Shown here: piece after piece, positions 48,799 to 59,802 of the stretch | Numbering within the stretch: position 1 is the first letter of the stretch | Layout: every line of letters begins with the position of its first letter | Assembly: GCA_019973155.2 (NCBI GenBank) | Contig: BPQB01000019.1 | Span: forward strand, 372,001-436,000 | DNA length: 64,000 bases | From: Phanerochaete sordida | Taxonomy: Eukaryota > Basidiomycota > Agaricomycetes > Polyporales > Phanerochaetaceae | Reading direction: 5' to 3' | Made by a program: the position numbers and the translations under genes | Notes under the pieces: model-generated | The model's database searches: none | What the model saw: the letters and a program-made list of their open reading frames with translations, nothing else | What the model was told of the DNA's origin: nothing

Positions 48799-50587
48799 TC
48801 AAATCCGCTGCGTCCCTCGTCGTTTCGCGTACAGATGCCTTGAGATGAGCAGGAAGCCTGCGCCAGCAAGGGTCACCACCTGGATGACACGATGATCAAT
48901 TTTGCTGAGCTGGAGTGAAGCAAGGCTGCTTACACCACTGAATGCGATCGGCCTGCCCCAGTCGTCGTTCTTCAAGAGCGCGCCCGCAATAGGCGTACCC
49001 GTCAGGATCGCGTACGACGTGATGAAGTACACGACGCCCATGCGCACGCTGCCAGACAGCTATTAGCTCGCTCTCAAGCACACCCGCACAACCCACAACC
49101 CACCCGATCTCTCTGACGTCCCTCGACATAACCGCCACCGACGGCGGCAGCAGCGACAGCCCTGGCCATCGCGTCAGCGCACCCCCACAGCAGCCCACGC
49201 ACGCACTCACAGCCGCCCGAGAAGAAGCCATACACAGCGGCGAAGAGCGCCGCGCCGGGCGTGCTGCCCGCGCCGAACATCGCGAAGAGCAGCGCGCCCG
49301 TGAGCGCCGCGGTGCCGCAGAGCATGTTCAGCGGCCCGTACGCGTCGCCGAGCGCGTTCAGCAGCGTGCGCCCGAACGTCGACGCGCCGTTCAGGATCGT
49401 CAGCTGCGTGCGGCGTGAGACGCGGGCGGGGAGGGCAAAAGGGGGGGGGGGGGGCGCACGGTGTAGAAGGCGAACGAAGGCGACGCGCCGTGCAGCGTCA
49501 CGAAGAGCTGCAGGTAGAAGTCTGGCGCGCGTGAGTCGGCGGACGCGGCGGCCGCAGGAGGTGCTCACACGGGAGGAACAGGCCCCAGAATATCAGGAAG
49601 ATGCTGTCGCGCGCGTCAGCACACCCGCGATAAATGCACCAGCAGCGCTGACCCGGCGATTGCGACGAGGAACGGCGCGTCCGTGAGCTTCTCGCGCAGG
49701 CGCAGCCCGGGGCGCGCCGCGCGCGTGCGCGCGCGCGGGAGCCGCGGGCCCATGAGCGCGTTCGCGGCGGCGAGCAGCGCGAGGACGAGGAACGCGGCCG
49801 CGCGCGTGCCCCATGCGAAGCCCGGCGCGCCTGTGAGCAGGTGGTTGAGCATGATCGGGAAGACGATGCCGCCGCAGGACGAGCCTGTCCGGGCGGTGAG
49901 ATGGTGAGGGTGTGAGGAGGGGAGAGGCGGGGGAGCGTACCGGTGAAGGTGATGCCCATCGCGAGTGAGCGCCGGTGCTTCCAGTGGTGCGCCTGCACGG
50001 AGACGGCGGGGACGAGGACGAGGCCGCCCCCGACGCCCATGCCGATGCCCTGCGAGAGCAGGACCTGGTAGTATTGGCTCGTGTCGGCCAGAGAGAGCAT
50101 GAACATCCTAGCGACCGCGTAAGCTCCATGTTCTGACCCAGCGCACATTTGAACGGCACGTACGAGAAGACATAGAGGATGCTCCCGCTGATGCAGATGT
50201 GGTGGAAGTATCCCTCGTCGAGCAGCCTGCCCGAGAAGAGCCCGAGCATGAACATGAGGCTGAGCTGCACAGAGCCGATCCAGCTGATGTTCGACGCGGA
50301 CGACATGCCCGCGAGCGTGTACAGGTCCTGGTACACGCCGAACGAGCTCGAGTAGCCGAACGTCGAGAAGCACGCGAGCCATCTGCGAGAGCGTCAGGCT
50401 TTGTTGGCTGAGAGTCCAAAGGAGCGACGTACCCGCCGGCGACGCACATCCACGCGCGCAGCCCGCCGTCTGGCGGCTCGTCGGACGCGTCGGCCGCAGG
50501 GGCGTTCGCCTCGAGCTCAGGAGCGGGCGCAGTGCCCGCCTCCTCTTTCGCGGCCTTCTCCGCCAGGTGCTCGTCGACCGTCGCCAT
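48799..50587 (-). CDS. MFS transporter, monocarboxylate (MCH/MCT)-type
   Basis: The product is a 12-helix major facilitator with the fungal MCT signature DGGLRAWMCVAGG before helix 1. Joined exons give ACFSTFGYSSSFGVYQDLY, SNISWIGSVQLSLMFMLGLF, SMFMLSLADTSQYYQVLLSQ, GIGMGVGGGLVLVPAVSVQA, HHWKHRRSLAMGITFTGSSC, GGIVFPIMLNHLL, a central loop and a C-terminal half ending in the basic tail YAKRRGTQRI. The cytoplasmic N-terminus is Glu/Ala-rich (residues 1-50). At least eight introns are present; one contains a run of 14 C on the coding strand (49441-49454). Substrate could be a monocarboxylate, riboflavin or another small acid; the family does not decide. Confidence 0.87.
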
Positions 50588-51424
50588 GTGTCGCGCTGCA
50601 GAGGCCGTCGTCGTCGCGGCGCAAGAGCAGTGCGCGCCCAGGGCAGCGGGCCCCGCACCATGGGCAGCCCCGTGTGCAGGACGAGTTCCCAAAGGCGAAC
50701 AACGAGCGATTTCCGAGGAAGCCCCCATGGCCAGGCCCGTGCCGGGCGGCCGCCGTTTACGTCTTGCACACGTGCGCGGGAACGCGGCGGCGCTGGCGCT
50801 GCGGCATCGCTCGCCGGATGCAAGGCGGACGCGGCACGGCGGGCGAGCAGACGCGTGAGGCGCGTCGTGGACGCGTCCGAGGTGTGCGCGTGTGGCAGAC
50901 AGGACGGACGCGAAACGACGCGAGGAACACCGCGGCGTCTGTCACGCTGATCGGAAATGGCCGGTGGGGATTCCACAGTCCGCGTCGGCCAGCGCGGCTT
51001 TCGACCTTTCCTCTCCTCGCGCCGTACAAGCATCTGTGCGCAGCTTTCAGAACCACACGTCGCCTGTCAGAGGAAGAAAATTTTACGAGGACCAGAATAT
51101 AGCAGTCGCGGCTCAAGCTCACGACTGGTGTAGAATTGTTCAGCGACGCGGGCAAACCGCTTCACTCGACCCAACAATGGGCAACTTCAAAGCGAGCAGT
51201 GTCTGCAAAGGACCGGCCAGGTGAGAGCTCTGCGTGCGGCTTTTTGCCCCCCAAGGCTTGGGAGGATTTCGATGCGAACCGAGGGTGACCTTCCCTGCCT
51301 GGAAGTCAGCCTCCTCGACATTTAAACCAACCTTCAGCCCGCATCTCTCCCTCACCTAAACCACCATCGTCTCGCCTCACAGCCTCTACACAAACACCTT
51401 ATCTGCCTATACCTAATCCACATC
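50588..51424. promoter_or_regulatory. Divergent promoter region, MFS / unknown gene
   Basis: This 837-bp region lies between starts at 50587 (minus) and 51425 (plus). The first part is GC-rich and keeps long chance frames open on both strands; AT content rises after 51060. A TATA-like TTTAAA at 51321-51326 lies 99 bp before the plus-strand ATG. Confidence 0.4.
51321..51326 (+). promoter_or_regulatory. TATA-like TTTAAA upstream of unknown gene
   Basis: TTTAAA is centred about 100 bp upstream of the ATG at 51425 and is followed by a CT- and AC-rich leader. It is proposed by position only. Confidence 0.3.
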
Positions 51425-52223
51425 ATGCTCGCTGCTTCTTTCGTGGGCCTCGGCCTCTTGCACAAGGGCCTCACTTCGTACTACTCTCCTGGATGGCTCA
51501 TGGCTGTCGACCGCTTGTGTTGGGTTGCCCCGTTCCTGGATATGGCCGAGGTGGGTGCACATCACCTGTTTTGAAATACCTTGGCTGACGACCGAGCTCT
51601 CCCAGACCTCGGCGCCCCAAGTCACCGAGGGCGTCACCGAGACAGTCGAGGACGCGTGGGCCCACCTGCTCGCGCTCGCCGACCCCTTCGAGACCACGTC
51701 TCTCGTCGACAGCATCGCTTGGAAGCCTGCCTGCCTCGCCGCGCTCTTCGCGCTCCCGGCCGCGGACGTCTCCCTCTGCACCGACACCTCGAGTGACTCC
51801 GACGACTCTGACGACTCCTTCGACGTGCCAGCCACGCCGGCCGCGGACCTCTCGCTTGCCTGCTACTCCGCGACGAGCATCTTCATCGACGGCGAGGTCA
51901 TCCCTACTGCGACGCCCGAGGACCGCCAGCTCGCGTTCAAGCAGCGCGTCCTCGCGCGCGCGGGCCTCGCGCCGTCGCCGTCTCCCCGCTCTGGCACTTC
52001 TCGCCCTGGTCCCCTCGTCACCGGATCCCTCGTCACCGGCTCTCCTCGCTCTGACATCGTCGCCGACTCCCCGAGCAAGTCCCTCAGCGCGTCCGCACGC
52101 TCCTTCACGCCCTCGGCGGAGACGATCGCATACGCGTCGTACATGCGCCGGAACCCCGGCGACGCGCGCGGCACGGCGAAGCTCTTTCAGATGCGCGCGC
52201 GTGCGCAGGCGTGCGTGGGCTGA
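51425..52223 (+). CDS. Hypothetical protein, 247 residues
   Basis: Two exons (51425-51550, 51606-52223) join to 247 residues. The N-terminus is hydrophobic (MLAASFVGLGLLHKGLTSYY) and resembles a signal or membrane anchor. The middle contains an acidic Ser/Asp stretch (SSDSDDSDDSFD). The C-terminal part is Ser/Pro-rich and ends with a more conserved-looking helix (RQLAFKQRVLARAGLA and SYMRRNPGDARGTAKLFQ). I do not recognise the family. Strong C-ending codon choice and a clean intron support that it is expressed. A TATA-like box and leader fit a real promoter. Confidence 0.65.
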
Positions 52224-52849
52224 GCTGCTCGGAACTGGTCTCGCTCGGCACTGGTCACCCGTCGACGGCTTACTCTTGACAATCGGGCTCTCGGATGCTT
52301 GGATTCTCCCGCTGGCTCCTCCCTGCGGCTGACGTCCAACGCGCAAGTCCTACCCAACGGGCACAACCCCGGGCGGCTCCTCGCCGCCTGGTTCGACATC
52401 CCTCGTTCCATCTCTCATTGCCTCGGCTACTTCGTCTTGGCTTGCTTCGATTCTGGTTCATGGTTTCACTCCGGGATAAAAATCTAAAAAGCAACTAAAG
52501 AGTTGGTGACTGTTCTGTTTCAAGTTTGTGGTCTCGTTCTGTTGAAAAGTAGAATACTGGCGGTCTGTGCCATGGTACAAAATAGAGTGTCTGTCTTTCC
52601 CGGAGTTTATTACCAGATGGGTGTCAATATCAAGCCCAAGGGTGACGGCTTGAAGCTGAAGATTCTTCATCGCCTGCCAGGTTCGTCGGTCACAGATAGC
52701 GAACAGCCGTCGTGCGGGCAGCGTTTAGTAACGGTAGCCGAAGGCGTTGTGGCGCATGGGTCGGAACAAGCCGACGGCGGGAACGTCATCACACCCCTTC
52801 CCCAGGGCCCACACAACCCTCTCAGCGCACCCACCGCGCAAAGCCACCC
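52224..52849. other. Intergenic 626 bp between unknown gene and ETR1
   Basis: The region lies between tandem plus-strand genes and is AT-richer around 52440-52660. It should contain the 3' untranslated region of the first and the promoter of the second. No gene was seen. Confidence 0.35.
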
Positions 52850-54303
52850 ATGCAACGCATCCTCCCCAGCCCCCGCCGCCCACTCACCGCCGCCGGCACC
52901 CGCGGCCTCGCGACGTCCGCCGCGCGGCGCGCGAACCGCGCGGTCGTGTACCACGGCACAGGCGACCCGCGCAGCGTGCTGCACGCGACGACGTACCCGG
53001 ACCTGCCGCGCCCGCCGCCGCACGCGCTGAACGTGCGGCTGCTGCTCGCGCCCGTGAACCCGGCCGACCTCAACGTCGTCGAGGGCGTGTACCCCGCGCG
53101 CCCCGCGCCCGCCGATGCGCTCGCGCCCGGGCACGCGCTCGCGCGGCCGGTGTATGTCGGCGGGAGCGAGGGGCTCGCGCAGGTCACGGATGTTGGGAGC
53201 GATGTTCGTGGGGTGAGCGAGGGCGACTGGGTTGTTATGGCTGGGCAGCAGCTCGGCACGTGGGCCTCGGCGCGGACGCTCAGCGCGGAGGATGTTGTCA
53301 AGTTACCTCCTGGTCTCAGCGAGGTCAATGGCGCGACCATAACAGTAGGCCCATTCTATAGCTCACGATGACCAGAGGACTAAACTTCCGTTAGGTCAAT
53401 CCCCCAACAGCATACAATATGCTGCACGACTATGTCAAACTACAAGAGGGAGACTGGGTCATGCAGAACGGTATCTCAACCTTCACCCTATGAAGCGTCC
53501 GAATCTGACATATCCATAGGTGCCAACAGTGCTGTACGTCTCTGTGTATCCATTGCCGTATAATTGTTCAAGGCACCCCCCAGGTTGGCCAAGCAGTCAT
53601 ACAAATCGCGGCCAAAGAGGGTCTCAAGACGCTGAACTTTGTGCGAAGCAGGCGTGTACAGTTGACCGCTACCAGGAGGAACGTACTGAGCTCCATCGCA
53701 GAGACGACCTAGACTCGCTCAAACAACAACTCAAGTCTCTCGGCGCGACCGAAGTCCTCACGTACGACGAGCTCGAGGACAAGTCGCTGGGCGAGCGCGT
53801 GAAGGGCCTCACCGGCGGCAAGGTACGCCGCTCCCTTCCCCCCGCCACGCCCCCCTCACCCCTCCTAGCCGCTCCGCCTGCTGCTGAACTGCGTGAGCGG
53901 CCCGGCGACGACGCAGATGGTGCGCCTGCTGGGCGCGGACGCGCACCTCGTGTCGTACGGCGCGATGTCGCGGCAGCCGCTCGCGCTCCCGACGTCCGCG
54001 TTCATCTTCCGCAACCTCGCGTGCCACGGCTTCTGGCAGAGCCGCTGGTACCAGACGCACTCGCGCGCGGAGCGCGAGGCGCTCCTCGCGCGGCTCGCGC
54101 GCATGCAGGTGCGTGCGCTGCGGTGCGGGTGTGCAAGGCGCGGCTGACGCGGGGTGCAGCTGAAGGAGCCCGAGCACGAGGTCGTGGTGCTGCCGGCGCA
54201 CGAGAGCGACGCGGACGCGACGGAGAGGATCCGGAAGGTCATGGAGGCGCTGGCAAAAGGTCAGCACGGCAAGAAGGTCCTCCTCAGGATCGAGCAGCCG
54301 TAA
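52850..54303 (+). CDS. ETR1: Mitochondrial enoyl-thioester (2-enoyl-ACP) reductase
   Basis: Seven exons (52850-53344, 53395-53470, 53520-53533, 53584-53651, 53702-53822, 53869-54108, 54160-54303) join to 385 residues. The protein is a zinc-free medium-chain dehydrogenase/reductase catalysing the last NADPH-dependent step of mitochondrial fatty acid synthesis, needed for lipoate and respiration. The first 30 residues ([20 protein letters not shown]) are a mitochondrial presequence. Conserved segments are [55 protein letters not shown], the nucleotide-binding [16 protein letters not shown] and [19 protein letters not shown]. Exon 3 is only 14 nt, and the intron at 53652-53701 begins GC. It is convergent with RPF1. 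Confidence 0.92.
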
Positions 54304-54359
54304 ACGAGAGGTATATGCAGGTGCGCGGAGGAATGTACAGCAGATATAGAGCACATGTA

Positions 54360-55749
54360 TCACAGGAAGAAGGTTCTCCTCGTCGTCTCGAGCTCCGGCT
54401 GGAGGAACACATGTCAGACAACGGTGCGTTCAGCAGAGGCGGAGCGCGGCGTACCTTCCAGATCCACTGGTACTCGTCGTCTTTTGGCGGGACGACCTTC
54501 TTGGGCTTCGCCTCCGACGGCCCGGGCTCGTCCTGCTCCATCGCCTCGTCCTGCGCCTCCGCGGGCTGCCCGGGCGCGTCCTGCGCCTGCTCCTCGTCGG
54601 GGAACTCGTCGAACTCGAGCGGCTTGCTGAGCTCGCCGAGGCTCTTGACCGCGGGGAGGCCCTTCTTGAGCGAGCGCAGCTTGAGCGTGAAGCGCGGGCC
54701 GATCTCCTGCAGCTGCACCTTCTCGACCGAGCGGAACGCGTAGCGGTGGCGCCGGAAGAAGAGGAAGTCGCGCTGGTTGTGCAGCGTCACGACCTGCCGC
54801 CCCTGGAACTCGGGCATCGGCGGGAAGAGCGTCTGGAAGAGCCGGCCCACGGTGTGTCCCAGCCGCGTCACGAAGCCGTTCATGACGAGCTCGGGGAAGT
54901 GCTCTGTAGCCCTCGCGTGTCCCTGAGATTTCTGTCAGCTTGCAGAGGCGGTCAGAGTTGCCTGTGGACGTACAGAGATTTTCTTCGAGAGCTCTACTGA
55001 AGAAAGCTTAAAGTATGCTGTGGGACCGTCCGGAAGGTACACGATAGTCATAGCATCTGCAGAGGCCCTTAGAGTGGCATGATAGAGGAACGAGTATGTA
55101 CGCACTTGGCTTCTTCATATTCTCGTTCACGACAATTAGATGGCTGTAGTTCCTGCCTGCTGCCCACCCCGCGATCCTGCCCATCTCAAAATTCTTGCCC
55201 TTCGGTCTCCGTATAACCTCAGCGCCAGGAAATATCGTGGAGATCTCCTCGCAAAACTCGTAGGTCGTCCGTGTGGCTTTTGGTGAAGTGGTAATGAGGA
55301 CCTTCGGGGGGACCGTAGGGTCCGCGGCGCCGGAGAAATACCCAGCGAAGGGGTCAGAGGCAATGTCTGCGGCACTCTCATCCGCAGGCTGCTCGTCTGG
55401 CTTGTGCTGCGGCTCTGGCGGCGGAGACGAGGTGGAGGCGACTGGCTCCTCCGGCTCTGGCGGCAGAGCAGCAGTCAGGATGGACGGGTCGTACTCGCGG
55501 GTGTTGTCCAGCGTGCGGGGAACATTTTCGATTTGACGTCTCTACGTGTGCGTCTGTGGTCAGTTCACGCAGCATAGACGCAGCTGGAGGGCCTACCTTC
55601 TTGGCTGCAGGATTATCGGACTCTGACTTCGCAAGGGCGAGCCTGCGCTTGAGCTTCGCTTGCCCCTTCTCCCTCTTTTGTTTGCGGGCGATCTCCTCCC
55701 GCTTTTCCTTGTTCTTGATCTGCGACGGCTCAAAGCGACTGGAAGGCAT
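54360..55749 (-). CDS. RPF1: Ribosome production factor 1 (Brix domain)
   Basis: Rpf1 is a nucleolar Brix-domain protein for 60S subunit assembly and 27S pre-rRNA processing. The start is the ATG read from 55749 ([20 protein letters not shown]), followed by a Lys/Arg-rich helix and a disordered Pro/Glu segment. The Brix domain contains [71 protein letters not shown] [39 protein letters not shown] and [18 protein letters not shown]. An acidic insert precedes the last exon, which encodes [12 protein letters not shown]. It shares a 186-bp divergent promoter with the p24 gene and ends 56 bp from the ETR1 stop. Confidence 0.94.
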
Positions 55750-55935
55750 GTTGTGTGCTCGCACGCGGGCCGGAGGCAGATGCGAAGGCGAAGAGCAGGA
55801 GGCTGAGGGTGCGTGCAGCGAGAGGGCCGGCGTCTGCTGAAATTCTGTGCCCAAGCCGCCAGCCACGTGGGCGAGATCTGAGATCACGCTGCGACCGACG
55901 TCGAGGTTGCTTCACGCTCTCGTGTATCCCCAGCC

Positions 55936-56773
55936 ATGGCTCGACGCCCGCCACACCTCGCCCTCCTACTCCTGCTGCTCTTGGCAGCGACCGCCAATGC
56001 CCTCCACTTCTACCTCGACGCCAACGAAAAGCGGTGCTTCCTCGAGGAGATCCCTAGCGACACGGTCGTAGAAGGTGTGCCAGCACTTGCGCGTGCGGCG
56101 CAGGACAGAGACTGAACCGGCGTGTTGTTTCTTTCCCCGTCGCCAGGACACTATAAGGCCCTTGAGTGGTCTGAGCAGGAGCAAAAATACGTGGAGAACG
56201 CTGGGTTGGGGATCCTAGTGGAAGTCGATGTACGTTCGCCGTGCACCTGCACCAATGAACTCCCGCTTGACTGTGGACTTCATTCAGGAACTTGCCACCG
56301 GACACAACGTAGTGCGGACGCGGGGTCCCCACGACAGCCGCTTCACCTTCACCTCCCACGAAGCAGGAGACCACGCGATCTGCCTTTCCAGCACTCAGGG
56401 CACGTCCTGGACGCCGAGCTCACACATCCGCCTGTACCTCGACATCGTCGTCGGAAGCACGAAACCCGACCGCGAGCAGGACCGCTCACACGTCACGGAG
56501 CTCTCGGCGAAGCTCCGCGACCTGAACCAGAAGCTGGAGGACATCCGCCGCGAACAGCAGTACCAGAGGGAGCGGGAGGCGAACTTCAGGGACCTCAGCG
56601 AGACGACCAATTCTCGGGCGGTCTGGTACAGCATAGCGCAGATTGTCGTCCTCGTCATCACCTGTGCGTGGCAGCTGAGGCATCTTAAGGTGCGTACTCA
56701 TTTCATTGCCGCTCCCACCCGATGCTCATGAGTTTCAAATGCACAGCGTTTCTTCGAGGATAGGAAGATGTAA
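55936..56773 (+). CDS. p24 family cargo receptor (emp24/gp25L)
   Basis: Four exons (55936-56074, 56147-56229, 56288-56689, 56747-56773) join to 216 residues. A signal peptide (HLALLLLLLLAATANAL, residues 6-22) precedes the GOLD domain, which begins HFYLDANEKRCFLEEIPSDT and has the two conserved cysteines (KRCFLEE and HAICLSS). A coiled coil follows (LSAKLRDLNQKLEDIRREQQ), then NFRDLSETTNSRAVWYSIAQ and one membrane span, and a cytosolic tail RHLKRFFEDRKM with the FF motif for COPII export. The protein cycles between ER and Golgi and sorts cargo such as GPI-anchored proteins. It looks most like the Erp/Emp24-delta group (Erv25). Confidence 0.92.
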
Positions 56774-57292
56774 TGACTGCCATTCTATTATAATGCTCTC
56801 GACAATGCTCTGGATATCTATGAGGTTTGCTATTATTACGGGTTAATCTAGCATATGGCGACTTTTCCGGAGCCGACAATGCCGCGACGACCAGCATCTA
56901 GTTACGTGAACACCGGACTATCGCGGAATTTGTGAGTCTCTGCTCGTAGGTCCCGACAGCAGGCGTTCCTCTTTCTCCCTCTGAGGCGGTTTCGAACGCG
57001 ACAGTCCGGCTTTTGATACAGGGCGCCACGTTTCAGCGTCGCATTGCACCGCGCAATTCCGCCTCGGGCGTGTTCCGACTGGCCCGAGCCTGCAATTGTC
57101 CGCCCCCTTGCGGAAGGACAGCTCGACTGGAGCCAGGGATCGGATCGTGGAAAGCTTCCCATACGCCCCTCTGCCTTTGCGACACGTCTCAAGCGATTAC
57201 CATCGCGAAGCCGCATCTACATTGACCATGATACTTAAAGCATGCATGGATGCTTGCTCTCACCACACTATCCTCAGCTTGCCTTGGCCACG
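56774..57292. promoter_or_regulatory. Intergenic: promoter of acyl-CoA synthetase-like gene
   Basis: This 519-bp gap lies between tandem plus-strand genes. It is AT-rich to 56900, then mixed. ATACTTAAAGCATGC at about 57231-57245 is a possible TATA-like element roughly 55-60 bp before the ATG at 57293. Confidence 0.35.
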
Positions 57293-59436
57293 ATGTCGAT
57301 CCAGCTTTCGCGCTTTGCATCCGCCTACCCACCTATCCCCATTCCGCGGCAGTCGTTTTACACGTATCTTGTGGAACAAGACACCTTTGACAGCAACCAT
57401 CCATTCACCATCAATGGACAGACAGGGAATATCGTGACACGCGGCCAGCTCAAGGAGCGTGCCCTGCGCCTGGCATACGGGCTGCGCAACGCCCACAAGG
57501 TCGGACTAGAGCCGCTCGGAAGGGGATCGACTGCGATCGTGGTCAGCCCCGCCACGGACTTCTACGCAGTCATGATGCTCGGCTTGGTACGTGCGCCACA
57601 CGTGCCTCCAGTCTTCTCCTTGAACGCTGAGCGCTGAGCACGGAAACGGCAGGGCGCAGCAGGCATCGTCTGCGCGCTCGCGAACCCCGCGTACACCGCG
57701 CCCGAGCTTGCACACGCGATCACCGTCAGCCGCGCGTCGCACGTCCTCGCGCACGCGTCCGCGCTTCCGCTCGTGCGCGCCACGCTCGCGTCGCTTGGGC
57801 GCACCCCGGAGGACATCCGCCGCACGGTCGTGCTCGTCTCCCCCGAGGCGGAGACCCCGCCCGAGGATGCCGCCGGCTGGGCGACGCTCGACACGCTCGT
57901 GTACGACCCCGTGCCTGGGCTCCCCGAGCGCTTCGACGGGGCCGCAGCAGACGCGACCGCGTTCGTCTACTTCAGCTCCGGTGCGCGCCCCTCTCCTGTT
58001 TGCGCGTACGCACACGCTGACGCGCGCCAGGCACGACGGGGCTCAGCAAGGGCGTCGAGCTCTCGCACGCGAACGTCGGCGCGAACCTCGCGCAGATGCG
58101 CGCCGTGCACGCGTACTTCCAGACGAACCGCGACGTGACGGTCACGGGGATCCCGCTCTTCCACGTGCTCGGCGGGCAGACGCTGATTCTGTTCAGCCTC
58201 CTGCGCGGCGTCGCCGTCGTGCTCCTCCCGCGCGTCGTCCCCGCGGAGTACCTCGCGTGCATCGCGCGGTACCGCGTCTCGGTGAGTGCACTTCTGGAGG
58301 AGCGCACGGCAAGGCGCGGGTGCTGACGCGCGCACAGGTCATCATCACGGTGCCGCCGATCCTGCTCATGCTCACGAACAGCCCGCTCGTCGAGCAGCAC
58401 GACCTGTCGAGCGTGCGCGTGCTCAGCGTCGGCGCGGCGCCTGTCTCGCCCGAGATGATGCTCGCGTGCGAGCGGCGCTTTGCGCGCAGGGGCTGGCGCG
58501 TCAGCGTCGCGCAGGGCTACGGCATGACGGAGCTCAGTGCGTGCCGTTTCGTCTCTGTGCGTGCAGGGTGCTGACAAGGCGCAGCGGCCGTCGCGACGTA
58601 CATGCCTATGGAGAGCATCGCGGCGCGCCCGACGTCCATTGGGTGGCAGCTGCCGAACTCGGAGATACGCATCACGGACGACGAGGGGAACGACCTGCCT
58701 GTGGGCGAGGCTGGCGAGCTCTGGTTCAGGAGCCCTAGTGTTATGAAGTTCGTCCTTAGCTGCGGGTGAGGGATGTTGACTGACGTGCTGCAGAGGGTAC
58801 GCCAACAATCCGAAGGCAACGGCAGAGACCATAACTCCGGATGGATGGCTCAAGTCGGGGGACGTGGCTCTTGTTGACAAAGATGGTTACATCTCGATTA
58901 CGGACCGGAAGAAGGAGCTCATCAAGTACAAGGCCTTCCAGGGTGAGTCTCAGTGGCCAGGGTCGTGCTTAATTGACACGCACCCCAGTTGCTCCCGCCG
59001 AGCTAGAAGACGTGATCAACGCCCATCCAGACGTGGCAGACTGTGCCGTAATTGGCGTGTACGCGAAGGAGCAAGCCACAGAGTTGCCAAAGTACGGCTT
59101 CCATGGACCGCTCTATGAACAGAGAACCAACGGTGCTTTTCTTCACAGAGCTTATGTGGTGCCGAAGGATGCGCGGCTGTTGTCAGGTGGGGACCCCAGG
59201 GCGTTGATTGAGGGGATTCATTCGTTTGTCGCGCCCCGTGTCGCACACTTCAAATACCTACGCGGGGGTGCGTGCTAGTTGCCGGACAGGACACCACACT
59301 CATGAGGCTAACTGGTGATGTGTTCCTAGGCATCACACTGACAGCCGAGATACCGAAGAGTGCGTCTGGAAAGATCCTGAAGAGGAAGCTCCGCGAGCTG
59401 GAGAGTGCGCAGCAGGCCCCGGTACCCAAGCTGTAG
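57293..59436 (+). CDS. Acyl-CoA synthetase / 4-coumarate-CoA ligase-like AMP-binding enzyme
   Basis: The enzyme belongs to the ANL (AMP-binding) superfamily, which activates carboxylic acids as adenylates and transfers them to CoA. Joined exons show the P-loop YFSSGTTGLSKGVELSH (split by an intron), GIPLFHVLGGQTLILFSLLR, the adenine-binding GYGMTEL, DGWLKSGDVALVDKDGYISI with the invariant Asp, ITDRKKELIKYKAFQVAPAE (hinge and CoA region) and the catalytic Lys in PKSASGKILKRKLRE. At least nine introns are present. The protein ends PVPKL; -PKL is at best a weak peroxisomal PTS1. Acid preference (aromatic or medium-chain fatty) cannot be read from sequence. Confidence 0.88.
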
Positions 59437-59802
59437 AGTTGGTGTAGAGCCTCCACTAGACCCGAGCGTGGCTGCGGGCCGTGGTCATGTTCGGAGAAAG
59501 ATCCTTGGGAAGATTTAATTTCGGCGCGGGTGCCACAACGGCTCTGCGGGCGCCTGCGCAGGCGATGTCGAGTGACGTCAGGGGCTCATTTTTCTGCCAT
59601 GTTCTGAAACTATTCCCCGAGAAAAAAGACGCGGGCCGCCGTCCACCCTCGATCTGCATGTCCCCGTCGTCGACTCCCAATTTGCTGCCGTCGCCGGGGA
59701 CTCTCGTTTATACTCCTACTGCCATCTACACCCTCCTCGACGGCGGGCCCAACATCCAACAGCCCCGACCACTCGCCGACGACGCAGGCGCACCGACTTT
59801 TG
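59437..59802. promoter_or_regulatory. Intergenic: promoter of MscS channel gene
   Basis: This 366-bp gap lies between tandem plus-strand genes. A different frame is open from an ATG at 59659 across the MscS start, so the true leader is not certain. No specific element was seen. Confidence 0.35.

Noticed and set aside
49498..51033. 511-residue minus-strand frame reaching upstream of the MFS start
   Set aside because: It shifts frame relative to the conserved MFS exons and reads through introns. The family start DGGLRAW and exon joins at 50587-49600 explain the region better.
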